Source: an uncultured Clostridia bacterium
GTDB lineage: Bacteria > Bacillota > Clostridia > Oscillospirales > Oscillospiraceae
Length of the DNA: 5,237 nt
Assembly (NCBI GenBank): GCA_946006895.1
Contig: CAMFZO010000115.1
Span: 1-5,237 of the forward strand
Direction of reading: 5' to 3'
How positions within the stretch are numbered: the stretch's first letter is position 1; each line of letters starts with the position of its first letter. The notes beneath the pieces are model-generated. The model was not told the origin of the DNA and ran no database searches. It saw nothing but the letters and a program-made list of their open reading frames with translations. Made by a program: the position numbers and the translations under genes. Of the stretch, positions 1-5,237 are shown piece by piece.

Positions 1-188
1 GACAGAGCCTCGGCGTCGGCGTCAGGCAGCAGTGAGACGGAATAGCCGGTGCGCTGCACGATGCCGCTGTCTTCATCCCTGACCGCCACAAAACCGCCGT
101 CATTGAAGATCAAAAAGCCGTTTAACATTAAAAAAAGAAATAATGAAATGAGGCATCTATGAAATCTGCGAGAAAAAAACCAATTCAT
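1..188 (-). CDS. Partial small exported or membrane-anchored protein, possibly with a BofC C-terminal-like domain (5' end only)
   Basis: An open frame runs leftward off the window edge, giving 62 residues and no stop. The chosen start is the ATG at 188-186, preceded by a Shine-Dalgarno-like GGTGG (202-198) 9 nt upstream. A second in-frame ATG (128-126) has no ribosome binding site, and starting there would lose the signal segment. Residues 1-11 are basic (R7, R8, R11) and residues 12-28 are strongly hydrophobic, as in a signal peptide or signal anchor. The part from about residue 31 onward has coding-like codon use and the pattern GGFVAVRDEDSG, then SLLPDADAEAL. This resembles the short C-terminal domain of BofC-like clostridial proteins (VAV followed by LPxxDxxxL). 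That resemblance is from memory and tentative. The gene is divergent from the PBP gene and shares its promoter region. The last few codons at the window edge may be adapter-derived. Coding status is fairly likely; function is unproven. Confidence 0.6.
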   Translation of the reverse strand, partial: MNWFFSRRFHRCLISLFLFLMLNGFLIFNDGGFVAVRDEDSGIVQRTGYSVSLLPDADAEAL

Positions 189-194
189 TTTTAT

Positions 195-202
195 CACCCA
201 CC
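195..202 (-). promoter_or_regulatory. Ribosome binding site of the leftward gene
   Basis: On the minus strand the sequence is GGTGGGTG, ending 6 nt before the ATG at 188. GGTGG differs from the ideal GGAGG at one base. It favours this start over the internal ATG at 128, which has only a T-rich stretch upstream. Confidence 0.5.
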
Positions 203-257
203 GTAGCTTTCCCACAAAAAACCTGTTTTATCAAACAAAAAAAGCACTAATACCGAT

Positions 258-286
258 TTGACAAGCGTGATATAATTATATAGATA
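258..286 (+). promoter_or_regulatory. Sigma-70/SigA-type promoter for the PBP-methyltransferase-ECF genes
   Basis: Two overlapping readings are possible. A perfect -35 TTGACA lies at 258-263, and a 17-nt spacer from it reaches only a weak -10, TAGATA (281-286). Alternatively, a perfect extended -10, TG-A-TATAAT, lies at 268-276 and could work without a good -35. Transcription would begin near 283 or near 293, leaving an untranslated leader of about 90 nt before the ATG at 380. The surrounding DNA (about 180-286) is much richer in A+T than the flanking genes, as expected for a promoter. Confidence 0.65.
271..280. repeat. Palindrome TATAATTATA at the core of the divergent promoter region
   Basis: The ten bases are their own reverse complement, so a consensus -10 hexamer TATAAT is present on both strands. 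On the plus strand it belongs to an extended -10. On the minus strand it would place a start near 268, about 80 nt before the leftward ATG, but I see no convincing -35 for that direction. Dual use is therefore an inference. Confidence 0.45.
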
Positions 287-287
287 G

Positions 288-304
288 GCGCAGTGTTCCT
301 GCGC
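288..304 (+). other. Short hairpin at the start of the PBP leader RNA
   Basis: GCGCAG (288-293) can pair with CTGCGC (299-304) around a 5-nt loop, TGTTC. It lies at or just after the predicted transcription start and is not followed by a T run, so it is not a terminator. It may stabilise the 5' end of the message or mark an operator; the sequence does not decide which. Confidence 0.4.
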
Positions 305-326
305 AGCGTTGAATTTTACGTCGGAC

Positions 327-342
327 CGCCGTGTCTGCGGCG
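327..342 (+). other. Second short hairpin in the PBP leader RNA
   Basis: CGCCG (327-331) can pair with CGGCG (338-342) around a 6-nt loop, TGTCTG. It ends about 25 nt before the PBP ribosome binding site. With the hairpin at 288-304 it makes a leader with two GC stems. There is no T run, and no riboswitch or T-box core that I recognise. Confidence 0.35.
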
Positions 343-363
343 AATCTCGACAGGACAATAGTA

Positions 364-373
364 GGAAGAGAGG
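364..373 (+). promoter_or_regulatory. Ribosome binding site of the PBP gene
   Basis: The purine-rich sequence GGAAGAGAGG ends 6 nt before the ATG at 380. This supports that start, which also gives the expected short basic cytoplasmic tail before the membrane helix. Confidence 0.7.
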
Positions 374-379
374 TATTTT

Positions 380-3007
380 ATGGCTGATAAAACACCTATG
401 GCAGCAAAAAAGCCCCATCTGGCCTGGCGGATCACCCGTGTCGTGCTCCATATTCTCGGTATTGTCGCCCTCTGGGCGCTGGTCATCGCCGGGACCCTTG
501 CGCTCATTGTCGGCATTGCCGGTTCCATCTTTTTTAAGGAGGCGTCGACGTATCTCAAAAACGACGTCATTCCCAGTGCTTACGAATACGCGGAGAATCT
601 GTCCCTCAGTGACATCAGTCTCGCCCAGACCTCCATTTTGTATTATACCGACAAGGAGACCGGTGAGCCAAGAGAGCTGCAGCAGCTCTATGCCACGGAA
701 AACCGCATCTGGGTCAGCTATGACCAGATCCCGGAGGACATGATCAACGCCTGCGTGGCCATCGAGGACAAGCGTTTCCCCGAGCACGACGGTGTGGATT
801 GGCTGCGCACCCTTTCCGCCGTGAAGAACTTTGCCGGCGGCGACTCCTCCTTCGGCGCCTCCACTATCACCCAGCAGCTCATCAAAAACCTCTCCCATGA
901 GGACGATGTGACCATCAACCGCAAGGTGCAGGAGATCTTCCGCGCTTTGGCGGTGGAGGAGCGCTACACGAAGAAAGAGATCATGGAATGGTATCTCAAC
1001 ACCATTTATCTCGGAGAGGGCTGCTACGGCGTGCAGAGCGCCGCGGAGGTCTACTTCGGCAAGGACGTCAGCGAACTGACGGCGGCGGAATGTGCCTCCA
1101 TCATCGCCATCACCAACAACCCGTCTCTGTACGATCCCTATATCAACCCGGAAAACAACCGGGAGCGCCAGCTCACCATTTTATATGAGATGTACTCCCA
1201 GGGCTATCTCAAGAGTGAGGCTGCCTACAAGGAAGCCAAGGCCCAGGAGATGGTCTTCCACAACGGGCGTTATGACGAAAAGACCTACCTGTGCGGCAAC
1301 TGCGGCTACGACGGCCCCCGCAGCAAGTACAGCAAGGGCGACGACGATATTTACTACTGCCCCAGCTGCGGCACCGCCAACTACGCCGTGGACGACAACA
1401 ACGCCTATTCCTATTTTGTCGATACGGTCTACCGTGAGGTCGTCAACGACCTGGCGGAAAAATATGAGATCAGCGACCGGGCTGCCGTTCAGAAGCTGCT
1501 CACCGGCGGCTACAGCATCTACACCACCTATGACCCGGAGGCCCAGGAGATCGTGGACCGCGTCTACGAAAACCCGGACAACGTGCCTGACACCGTCAGC
1601 ACCCAGCAGCTTCAGTCCGCTGTGGTCATCATCGACAACGAGACAGGCGACATCATCGCCATGTCCGGCGGCGTGGGTGAAAAGGAAGCCAGCCTGTCCC
1701 TGAACCGCGCCACCCAGAGCAAGCTGCCCACCGGCTCGTCCATCAAGCCCATTGCGGTCTATGCTCCCGCTCTGGAGGCAGGGGTCATCACGCCCGCCAC
1801 GGTCATTGAGGATTCACCCCTCTATGAGGATACGAGCTGGCCGAAGAACTACACCCGCGGCTACACGGGCCACTGCACCATTCTCAGCGCAGTCACCAGC
1901 TCCGTCAACACCGTTTCGGTCAAGACCCTGGATCTGCTGGGGCTGCAGAACAGCTACGACTTCCTGACACAGAAGCTGGGCGTCACCACCCTGGTCAACG
2001 ATCTGGAGGTGGGCGGACAGCACTATTCCGACATCGCCTACGCGCCCCTCGGTCTGGGCGAGCTGACCTACGGCCTGACGGTGCGGGAAATGGCTCAGGC
2101 CTACGCAACCTTCCCCAACGACGGCGTTTTCCGCGAGGCCAGGACCTATACCAAGGTCGTCGATCCCGACGGCAACGTGATTTTGGACAACACGCAGGAG
2201 AGCCACACCGCCGTCAGCGAAAAGACCAGCTTCTATATGAATTATATGCTCAGAAACGTGGTTTCCTACGGTACCGGAACCCCTGCCTATATGAATAACA
2301 TGGCCGTCGCCGGCAAGACCGGTACCTCCAACAACGACCAGACCCGTTGGTTTGCAGGCTACACGCCCTACTACACCGCTGTCGTCTGGTGCGGTTACGA
2401 CGAGCCGGAGCAGATCATCCTCTCCAATTCCTGGACCAATCCGGCCGTCACTATGTGGAACCAGGTCATGCGGCCCCTGCATGAGGGCCTGGAATACCGG
2501 GACTTCACCGATTCCGGCGCCTACTACTACACCATCTGCACCGACTGCGGCAAGATCGCCACAGAAGCCTGCAAGAAGGACGTCCGCTCCGACGGCAATA
2601 ACCGTACCGCCTCCATCCGTCTGTTCCGGGAGGATGTGCCCTCGGAGACCTGCGACTGCCACGTCATGGTCAAGATATGCAAGGACTCGGGCCAGATCGC
2701 CACGGAGTTCTGCAAGGACACCACCGAGGTGGGTATGCTCCTGAAGGAATTTGCCTGGGATAAGGATGTGGAGGCGAAGGCCGACTTCATCTACGACCCG
2801 GACGATAAGAACGCCGTCTGCAAGCTCCACGACGAGCACAGCGCCACCGAGACCACGGAGAGCAGCGGGGAGGAGACCACCGAACCGACGGAATCCACCC
2901 AGCCTGCGGAGTCCACGGAGCCGACCGAAGAGCCGACCGATCCGGAGCTTTTCCTGCCGCCGGACGAGACGGAGTGGTTTGAGCGCAGGAAGATATTCAC
3001 CGCATAA
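380..3007 (+). CDS. Class A penicillin-binding protein (bifunctional peptidoglycan glycosyltransferase/transpeptidase, PBP1A type)
   Basis: It polymerises lipid II into glycan strands and cross-links the stem peptides on the outer face of the membrane. The 875 residues read in order as follows. There is a basic cytoplasmic tail (1-20) and one membrane helix (about 21-52). The GT51 glycosyltransferase domain has EDKRFPEHDG with catalytic E129, GASTITQQLIKN (159-170), and the later EIMEWYLN and GVQSAAEVYFGK (217-228) motifs. A linker carries a four-cysteine insertion (C305, C308, C327, C330). The transpeptidase domain has SxxK with nucleophile S453 and K456, SxN at S508-V509-N510, and KTGT at 646-649. 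A cysteine-rich C-terminal region holds a duplicated IC-D-G-IATE-CK motif (719-733, 766-780), followed by a Thr/Glu/Pro/Ser tail (821-856). All catalytic motifs are intact and there is no frameshift. It is the first gene of the rightward cluster. Family assignment is secure; which PBP paralogue this is (ponA/mrcA-like) cannot be decided. Confidence 0.96.
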   Translation: MADKTPMAAKKPHLAWRITRVVLHILGIVALWALVIAGTLALIVGIAGSIFFKEASTYLKNDVIPSAYEYAENLSLSDISLAQTSILYYTDKETGEPRELQQLYATENRIWVSYDQIPEDMINACVAIEDKRFPEHDGVDWLRTLSAVKNFAGGDSSFGASTITQQLIKNLSHEDDVTINRKVQEIFRALAVEERYTKKEIMEWYLNTIYLGEGCYGVQSAAEVYFGKDVSELTAAECASIIAITNNPSLYDPYINPENNRERQLTILYEMYSQGYLKSEAAYKEAKAQEMVFHNGRYDEKTYLCGNCGYDGPRSKYSKGDDDIYYCPSCGTANYAVDDNNAYSYFVDTVYREVVNDLAEKYEISDRAAVQKLLTGGYSIYTTYDPEAQEIVDRVYENPDNVPDTVSTQQLQSAVVIIDNETGDIIAMSGGVGEKEASLSLNRATQSKLPTGSSIKPIAVYAPALEAGVITPATVIEDSPLYEDTSWPKNYTRGYTGHCTILSAVTSSVNTVSVKTLDLLGLQNSYDFLTQKLGVTTLVNDLEVGGQHYSDIAYAPLGLGELTYGLTVREMAQAYATFPNDGVFREARTYTKVVDPDGNVILDNTQESHTAVSEKTSFYMNYMLRNVVSYGTGTPAYMNNMAVAGKTGTSNNDQTRWFAGYTPYYTAVVWCGYDEPEQIILSNSWTNPAVTMWNQVMRPLHEGLEYRDFTDSGAYYYTICTDCGKIATEACKKDVRSDGNNRTASIRLFREDVPSETCDCHVMVKICKDSGQIATEFCKDTTEVGMLLKEFAWDKDVEAKADFIYDPDDKNAVCKLHDEHSATETTESSGEETTEPTESTQPAESTEPTEEPTDPELFLPPDETEWFERRKIFTA
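1292..1369 (+). other. Zinc-ribbon-like four-cysteine insertion within the PBP
   Basis: Residues 305-330 read CGNC, 18 intervening residues, then CPSC followed by GTANY. The CxxC-x18-CxxC spacing and the Gly after each pair are typical of zinc ribbon folds. It sits between the glycosyltransferase and transpeptidase domains, so it should be outside the cell. Metal binding is an inference from the cysteine pattern; disulphide bonding is the alternative. Confidence 0.6.
2534..2719 (+). repeat. Duplicated cysteine motif near the PBP C terminus
   Basis: Residues 719-733 (ICTDCGKIATEACKK) and 766-780 (ICKDSGQIATEFCKD) align without gaps with 10 of 15 positions identical. Between them lies a CDC (758-760). 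The unit IC-x-D-x-G-x-IATE-x-C looks like an internal protein duplication. Elements of the form Cys...SG...AT..C occur after the transpeptidase domain in other clostridial class A PBPs, to my knowledge. The paired cysteines could form disulphides or bind metal. Confidence 0.6.
2840..2947 (+). repeat. Low-complexity Thr/Glu/Pro/Ser tail of the PBP
   Basis: Residues 821-856 consist almost only of T, E, P and S in short units such as TEP, TES and EPTD. In the DNA this shows as repeated ACCGAG and CCGACCGA words. It is probably a disordered, acidic extracellular tail. Similar tails end many Gram-positive class A PBPs and vary in length between strains by repeat slippage. Confidence 0.75.
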
Positions 3008-3034
3008 AAAGATAAAGAGAGGGAAGAAGTCCCT

Positions 3035-3904
3035 ATGTGGATTGCGAACAACTGGAAGGATTATGAGGTTCTGGACACCTCCGACGGCGAAAAGCTGGAG
3101 CGCTGGGGCAAATATTACCTGGTGCGTCCTGACCCCCAGGTCATCTGGGCCACGCCAAAGCAGGAGCCTCACTGGAGGCGCTTTGACGCCCGCTATGCCC
3201 GCTCCAGCAGCGGCGGCGGCCAATGGTCCCAGCACCGTCTGCCGGAGCGCTGGCAGATCCGCTACCGGGAGCTGACCTTCAATGTCAAGCCCATGAATTT
3301 CAAGCACACGGGCGTCTTCCCGGAGCAGGCTGCCAACTGGGACTTCATCGACGGGCAGATCAAAAACGCCGGGCGTCAGGTCAGCGTCCTCAACCTCTTT
3401 GCCTATACCGGCGGCGCGACTCTGGCCGCGGCCAGGGCGGGCGCTTCCGTCTGCCATGTGGACGCCGCGAAGGGTATGGTGGCCTGGGCGCGGGAAAACG
3501 CCGCGTCCTCCGGCCTGTCCGAGGCGCCCATCCGCTGGATCATCGACGACTGCGCAAAATTTGTCGAGCGGGAGATCAAGCGGGGCAGACGCTACGACGC
3601 GGTCATCATGGATCCGCCCTCCTACGGCCGGGGACCCTCCGGTGAGATCTGGAAGCTGGAAAAGGACCTGTATCCCTTCCTGCAGTTAGTCTCCGGCGTT
3701 CTGTCCGATGATCCCCTGTTTTTTATCATCAATTCCTACACCACCGGCCTTGCCCCTTCCGTGCTGACCTGTCTGCTGGACAGCGTCGTCAAGCCGCGCT
3801 TCGGCGGGCAGACCGTTTCCGACGAGCTGGGCCTGCCTGTAACGAGCAGCGGCCTGGTGCTTCCCTGCGGCGCGACCGGCCGCTGGACCAAATCCGAAAG
3901 GTAA
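3035..3904 (+). CDS. Class I SAM-dependent methyltransferase, RlmI/RlmK-related (COG1092-like), target unknown
   Basis: The 289-residue protein has a Rossmann-fold methyltransferase core in its second half. Motif I is VLNLFAYTGGA (118-128), the SAM-ribose acidic residue is D143 in HVDAAKG, a further acidic pair is D171-D172, and motif IV is DPPSYGRG (193-200). The first 110 or so residues are likely a beta-rich substrate domain. This layout and the DPPxYGRG form point to the family around the 23S rRNA methyltransferases RlmI and RlmK, so RNA is the likely substrate; that is an inference. It is shorter than RlmI (about 390-400 residues) and I see no clear PUA domain. Where RlmI has a catalytic SCS motif, this protein has INSYTTGL (232-239) with no cysteine, which argues against cytosine-C5 chemistry. 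It starts 27 nt after the PBP stop, with a GAGAGG ribosome binding site (3017-3022) at a rather long 12-nt spacing. The ATG at 3035 is therefore slightly less certain than the family call. Confidence 0.85.
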   Translation: MWIANNWKDYEVLDTSDGEKLERWGKYYLVRPDPQVIWATPKQEPHWRRFDARYARSSSGGGQWSQHRLPERWQIRYRELTFNVKPMNFKHTGVFPEQAANWDFIDGQIKNAGRQVSVLNLFAYTGGATLAAARAGASVCHVDAAKGMVAWARENAASSGLSEAPIRWIIDDCAKFVEREIKRGRRYDAVIMDPPSYGRGPSGEIWKLEKDLYPFLQLVSGVLSDDPLFFIINSYTTGLAPSVLTCLLDSVVKPRFGGQTVSDELGLPVTSSGLVLPCGATGRWTKSER

Positions 3905-3914
3905 CCGAGCATCT

Positions 3915-4763
3915 ATGAGCAATGCGATCACCGCCGAAAAGCTGAGCTTCTCCTACCCAGCGCAGAATGAAGGAGAACCGGTCCGTGTCTTTGAGGGCTT
4001 GGACCTGAATATTGAGGAGGGCAGCTTTGTGGCAATCCTTGGCCACAACGGCTGCGGCAAATCCACCCTTGCCAAGCATTTTAACGCCGTGCTTCTGCCG
4101 GAGGGCGGCAGCGTCCACGTCTTCGGACTGGACACCGCCGACGAGGAGCGGCTTCTGGACATCCGCCGCACGGTTGGCATGGTCTTTCAGAATCCCGACA
4201 ACCAGTTGGTCGCCAACGTGGTGGAGGAGGATGTGGCCTTTGCGCCGGAGAATCTCGGCGTACCGTCGGAGGAGATCCGCCGTCGCGTGGACGACGCCCT
4301 GAAAACGGTCGGAATGTACGAATACCGCACCCACGCGCCCCATCTGCTCTCCGGCGGACAGAAGCAGCGCATCGCCATTGCCGGCGTCATCGCCATGGAG
4401 CCGCGCTGCATCGTTCTGGACGAGCCAACCGCCATGCTGGACCCGAGAGGCCGTCAGGAGGTTCTGGACACCATCGTCCGGCTGAACCGGGAAAAGAGCA
4501 TCACCGTTGTGCTCATCACCCACCATATGACCGAGGCGCTCCGTGCGGATCGTGTCATCGTCATGAATGACGGACGGATCCTCACCGACGGAACGCCCAA
4601 GGAGGTCTTTACCCAGGTCGAACTGCTGCAAGGCGCCGGGCTCAGCGTCCCGGCGACCACCCAGCTTTTATACGCGCTCCGGCAGGCGGGCTATGATCTG
4701 CCCCTGGACGCGCTTTCTACAGAGGAATGTGCGCAGGCACTTCACAAATTTTTGAAGGCTTGA
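3915..4763 (+). CDS. ecfA1: Energy-coupling factor transporter ATP-binding protein EcfA1
   Basis: This is one of two ATPase subunits that drive group II ECF importers (vitamins, or nickel/cobalt, depending on the S component). It acts on the cytoplasmic side, bound to EcfT. The 282 residues carry a full set of ABC motifs: Walker A GHNGCGKST (43-51), Q-loop Q92 in FQNPDNQLV, signature LSGGQ (145-149), Walker B IVLDEP (166-171), D-loop MLDP (174-177) and switch histidine H203 in ITHHM. The FQNPDNQ form with a following EEDVAFAPEN is characteristic of EcfA1 rather than EcfA2. The length is normal for the family. The start is 10 nt after the methyltransferase stop. The ribosome binding site is weak (AAAGG at 3897-3901, inside the upstream gene), which suggests translational coupling. 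The next gene is the EcfA2 partner, as expected. Confidence 0.95.
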   Translation: MSNAITAEKLSFSYPAQNEGEPVRVFEGLDLNIEEGSFVAILGHNGCGKSTLAKHFNAVLLPEGGSVHVFGLDTADEERLLDIRRTVGMVFQNPDNQLVANVVEEDVAFAPENLGVPSEEIRRRVDDALKTVGMYEYRTHAPHLLSGGQKQRIAIAGVIAMEPRCIVLDEPTAMLDPRGRQEVLDTIVRLNREKSITVVLITHHMTEALRADRVIVMNDGRILTDGTPKEVFTQVELLQGAGLSVPATTQLLYALRQAGYDLPLDALSTEECAQALHKFLKA

Positions 4764-4768
4764 CCCAC

Positions 4769-4773
4769 GGAGG
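4769..4773 (+). promoter_or_regulatory. Strong ribosome binding site that fixes the TTG start of ecfA2
   Basis: A perfect GGAGG ends 8 nt before the TTG at 4782. Between the in-frame ecfA1 stop (4761-4763) and the first conserved residues, the only start codons are this TTG and a GTG at 4800. Only the TTG has this spacing. Confidence 0.8.
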
Positions 4774-4781
4774 AAAAACAT

Positions 4782-5237
4782 TTGGCTGCAACTATCGAGG
4801 TGAGAAACCTCTCCCACACCTACAGCGTCGGAACGCCTTTTCAGCATGACGCTGTCAAACATCTGAGCTTTACCGTCCAGCGGGGCGAATTTCTCGGCAT
4901 CATCGGCCACACCGGCTCAGGCAAATCCACCCTGATCCAGCATCTCAACGGCTTGCTCAAGCCCACGGAGGGCGACGTGCTCCTGGACGGCGAGAGCATT
5001 TGGAAGGACAAGCTGACCACCCGTGCGGCGCGGTTTCGCGTCGGGCTGGTATTCCAATACCCGGAATATCAGCTTTTTGAGGACACGGTCTTTCAGGACA
5101 TCGCCTTCGGCCCGAAAAATATGGGCCTGAAGGAGGACGAGATCCGTCAGCGGGTCCTGCGCGCCGCTGACTTTGCCGGCGTGGACCGGTCGGTGCTGGA
5201 CAAGTCTCCCTTTGACCTGTCCGGCGGCTGTCTCTTA
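4782..5237 (+). CDS. ecfA2: Energy-coupling factor transporter ATP-binding protein EcfA2 (partial, 3' end missing)
   Basis: This is the second ATPase of the ECF module and partner of EcfA1. A TTG start with GGAGG at 8-nt spacing opens a frame that runs off the right edge after 152 codons; the full protein should be about 280-290 residues. Visible motifs are Walker A GHTGSGKST (42-50) and Q-loop Q92 within FQYPEYQLFEDTV, the hallmark of EcfA2, followed by DIAFGPKNMGL. The signature begins normally as LSGG (146-149) but then reads Cys-Leu-Leu instead of Gln. That break coincides with 10 bases identical to the Nextera adapter, so the last three residues are probably artefactual. Walker B, the D-loop and the switch histidine lie beyond the window. 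The 18-nt gap to ecfA1 and lack of terminator indicate the same transcript. EcfT would be expected next. Confidence 0.93.
   Translation, partial: MAATIEVRNLSHTYSVGTPFQHDAVKHLSFTVQRGEFLGIIGHTGSGKSTLIQHLNGLLKPTEGDVLLDGESIWKDKLTTRAARFRVGLVFQYPEYQLFEDTVFQDIAFGPKNMGLKEDEIRQRVLRAADFAGVDRSVLDKSPFDLSGGCLL
5228..5237 (+). other. Probable residual Nextera/Tn5 mosaic-end adapter at the sequence end
   Basis: The final bases CTGTCTCTTA equal the first ten of the 19-nt Tn5 mosaic end as read through from an insert (CTGTCTCTTATACACATCT). They replace the invariant Gln codon of the LSGGQ signature of ecfA2. The first C may be genuine, since it completes a Gly codon. This is best treated as untrimmed adapter, not genomic sequence. 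Confidence 0.85.

Noticed and set aside
164..188. Twin-arginine (Tat) signal in the leftward protein
   Set aside because: SRR is followed by F-H-R rather than the x-F-L-K consensus, so a general secretion signal or membrane anchor fits better.
288..304. Rho-independent terminator
   Set aside because: The hairpin has no adjacent T run on either strand and lies at the start, not the end, of a transcript.
189..379. Riboswitch, T-box, small RNA or CRISPR in the intergenic region
   Set aside because: The leader is only about 90 nt with two small stems; I see no conserved riboswitch core, no T-box sequence and no spaced direct repeats.
194..898. Minus-strand open frame of 234 codons over the PBP 5' end and promoter
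   Set aside because: It lies opposite the GT51 motifs, runs through the AT-rich promoter into a low-quality C terminus, and has no ribosome binding site or domain.
1092..1703. Plus-strand alternative frame of 203 codons inside the PBP
   Set aside because: Its composition is extreme in Thr, Pro, Ser, Arg and Ala, as expected for an out-of-frame reading of this codon usage, and there is no start signal.
1814..3457. Long open frame on the minus strand (547 codons) across the PBP 3' half and the methyltransferase start
   Set aside because: It mirrors the real genes' strong GC third-position bias, spans two genes with intact catalytic motifs on the other strand, and its translation is low-complexity Gly/Val/Leu-rich with no recognisable motif.
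3789..4631. Minus-strand open frame of 280 codons opposite ecfA1
   Set aside because: It is a shadow of ecfA1, whose ABC motifs are complete in the forward frame.
5217..5237. EcfA2 with a naturally altered ABC signature (LSGGC)
   Set aside because: The change begins exactly where a 10-base Nextera adapter match begins, so contamination is a better explanation than mutation.

Overview
The window looks like low-copy chromosomal DNA from a Gram-positive member of the Clostridia, most likely an Oscillospirales-type gut bacterium. Three things point there: GC-rich coding sequence with strong C/G third-position bias next to an AT-rich promoter region, a class A penicillin-binding protein with a Thr/Glu/Pro tail, and a group II ECF transporter ATPase pair. 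The taxonomic call is an inference from gene style, not from a marker gene.

Layout. Positions 1-188 hold the 5' part of a leftward gene (minus strand), cut by the window edge, which encodes a small protein with an N-terminal signal or membrane segment. Positions 189-379 form a divergent intergenic region with a sigma-70-type promoter, a palindromic TATAATTATA core and two small hairpins in the rightward leader. Then come four closely spaced rightward genes: a class A PBP (380-3007), a Rossmann-fold SAM methyltransferase (3035-3904), ecfA1 (3915-4763) and the first part of ecfA2 (4782 to the right edge). The gaps between them are 27, 10 and 18 nt. I see no terminator or internal promoter in them, so they probably form one transcription unit.

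How the genes work together. The PBP polymerises and cross-links peptidoglycan outside the membrane. EcfA1 and EcfA2 form the heterodimeric ATPase that powers vitamin or metal uptake together with EcfT (expected just downstream, beyond the window) and interchangeable S components. The methyltransferase probably modifies RNA, but its target cannot be read from sequence. The grouping looks like ordinary housekeeping co-transcription, and I found no evidence of an undescribed defence, mobile or biosynthetic system.

Two points matter most for a reader. First, the last 10 bases (5228-5237) match the start of the Nextera/Tn5 mosaic-end adapter and destroy the LSGGQ signature of EcfA2 exactly there, so this is probably a contig end with uncut adapter rather than biology. 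The first 5 bases match the other end of the same adapter. Second, the PBP carries an unusual four-cysteine zinc-ribbon-like insertion between its two catalytic domains, plus a cysteine-rich duplicated motif near its C terminus.
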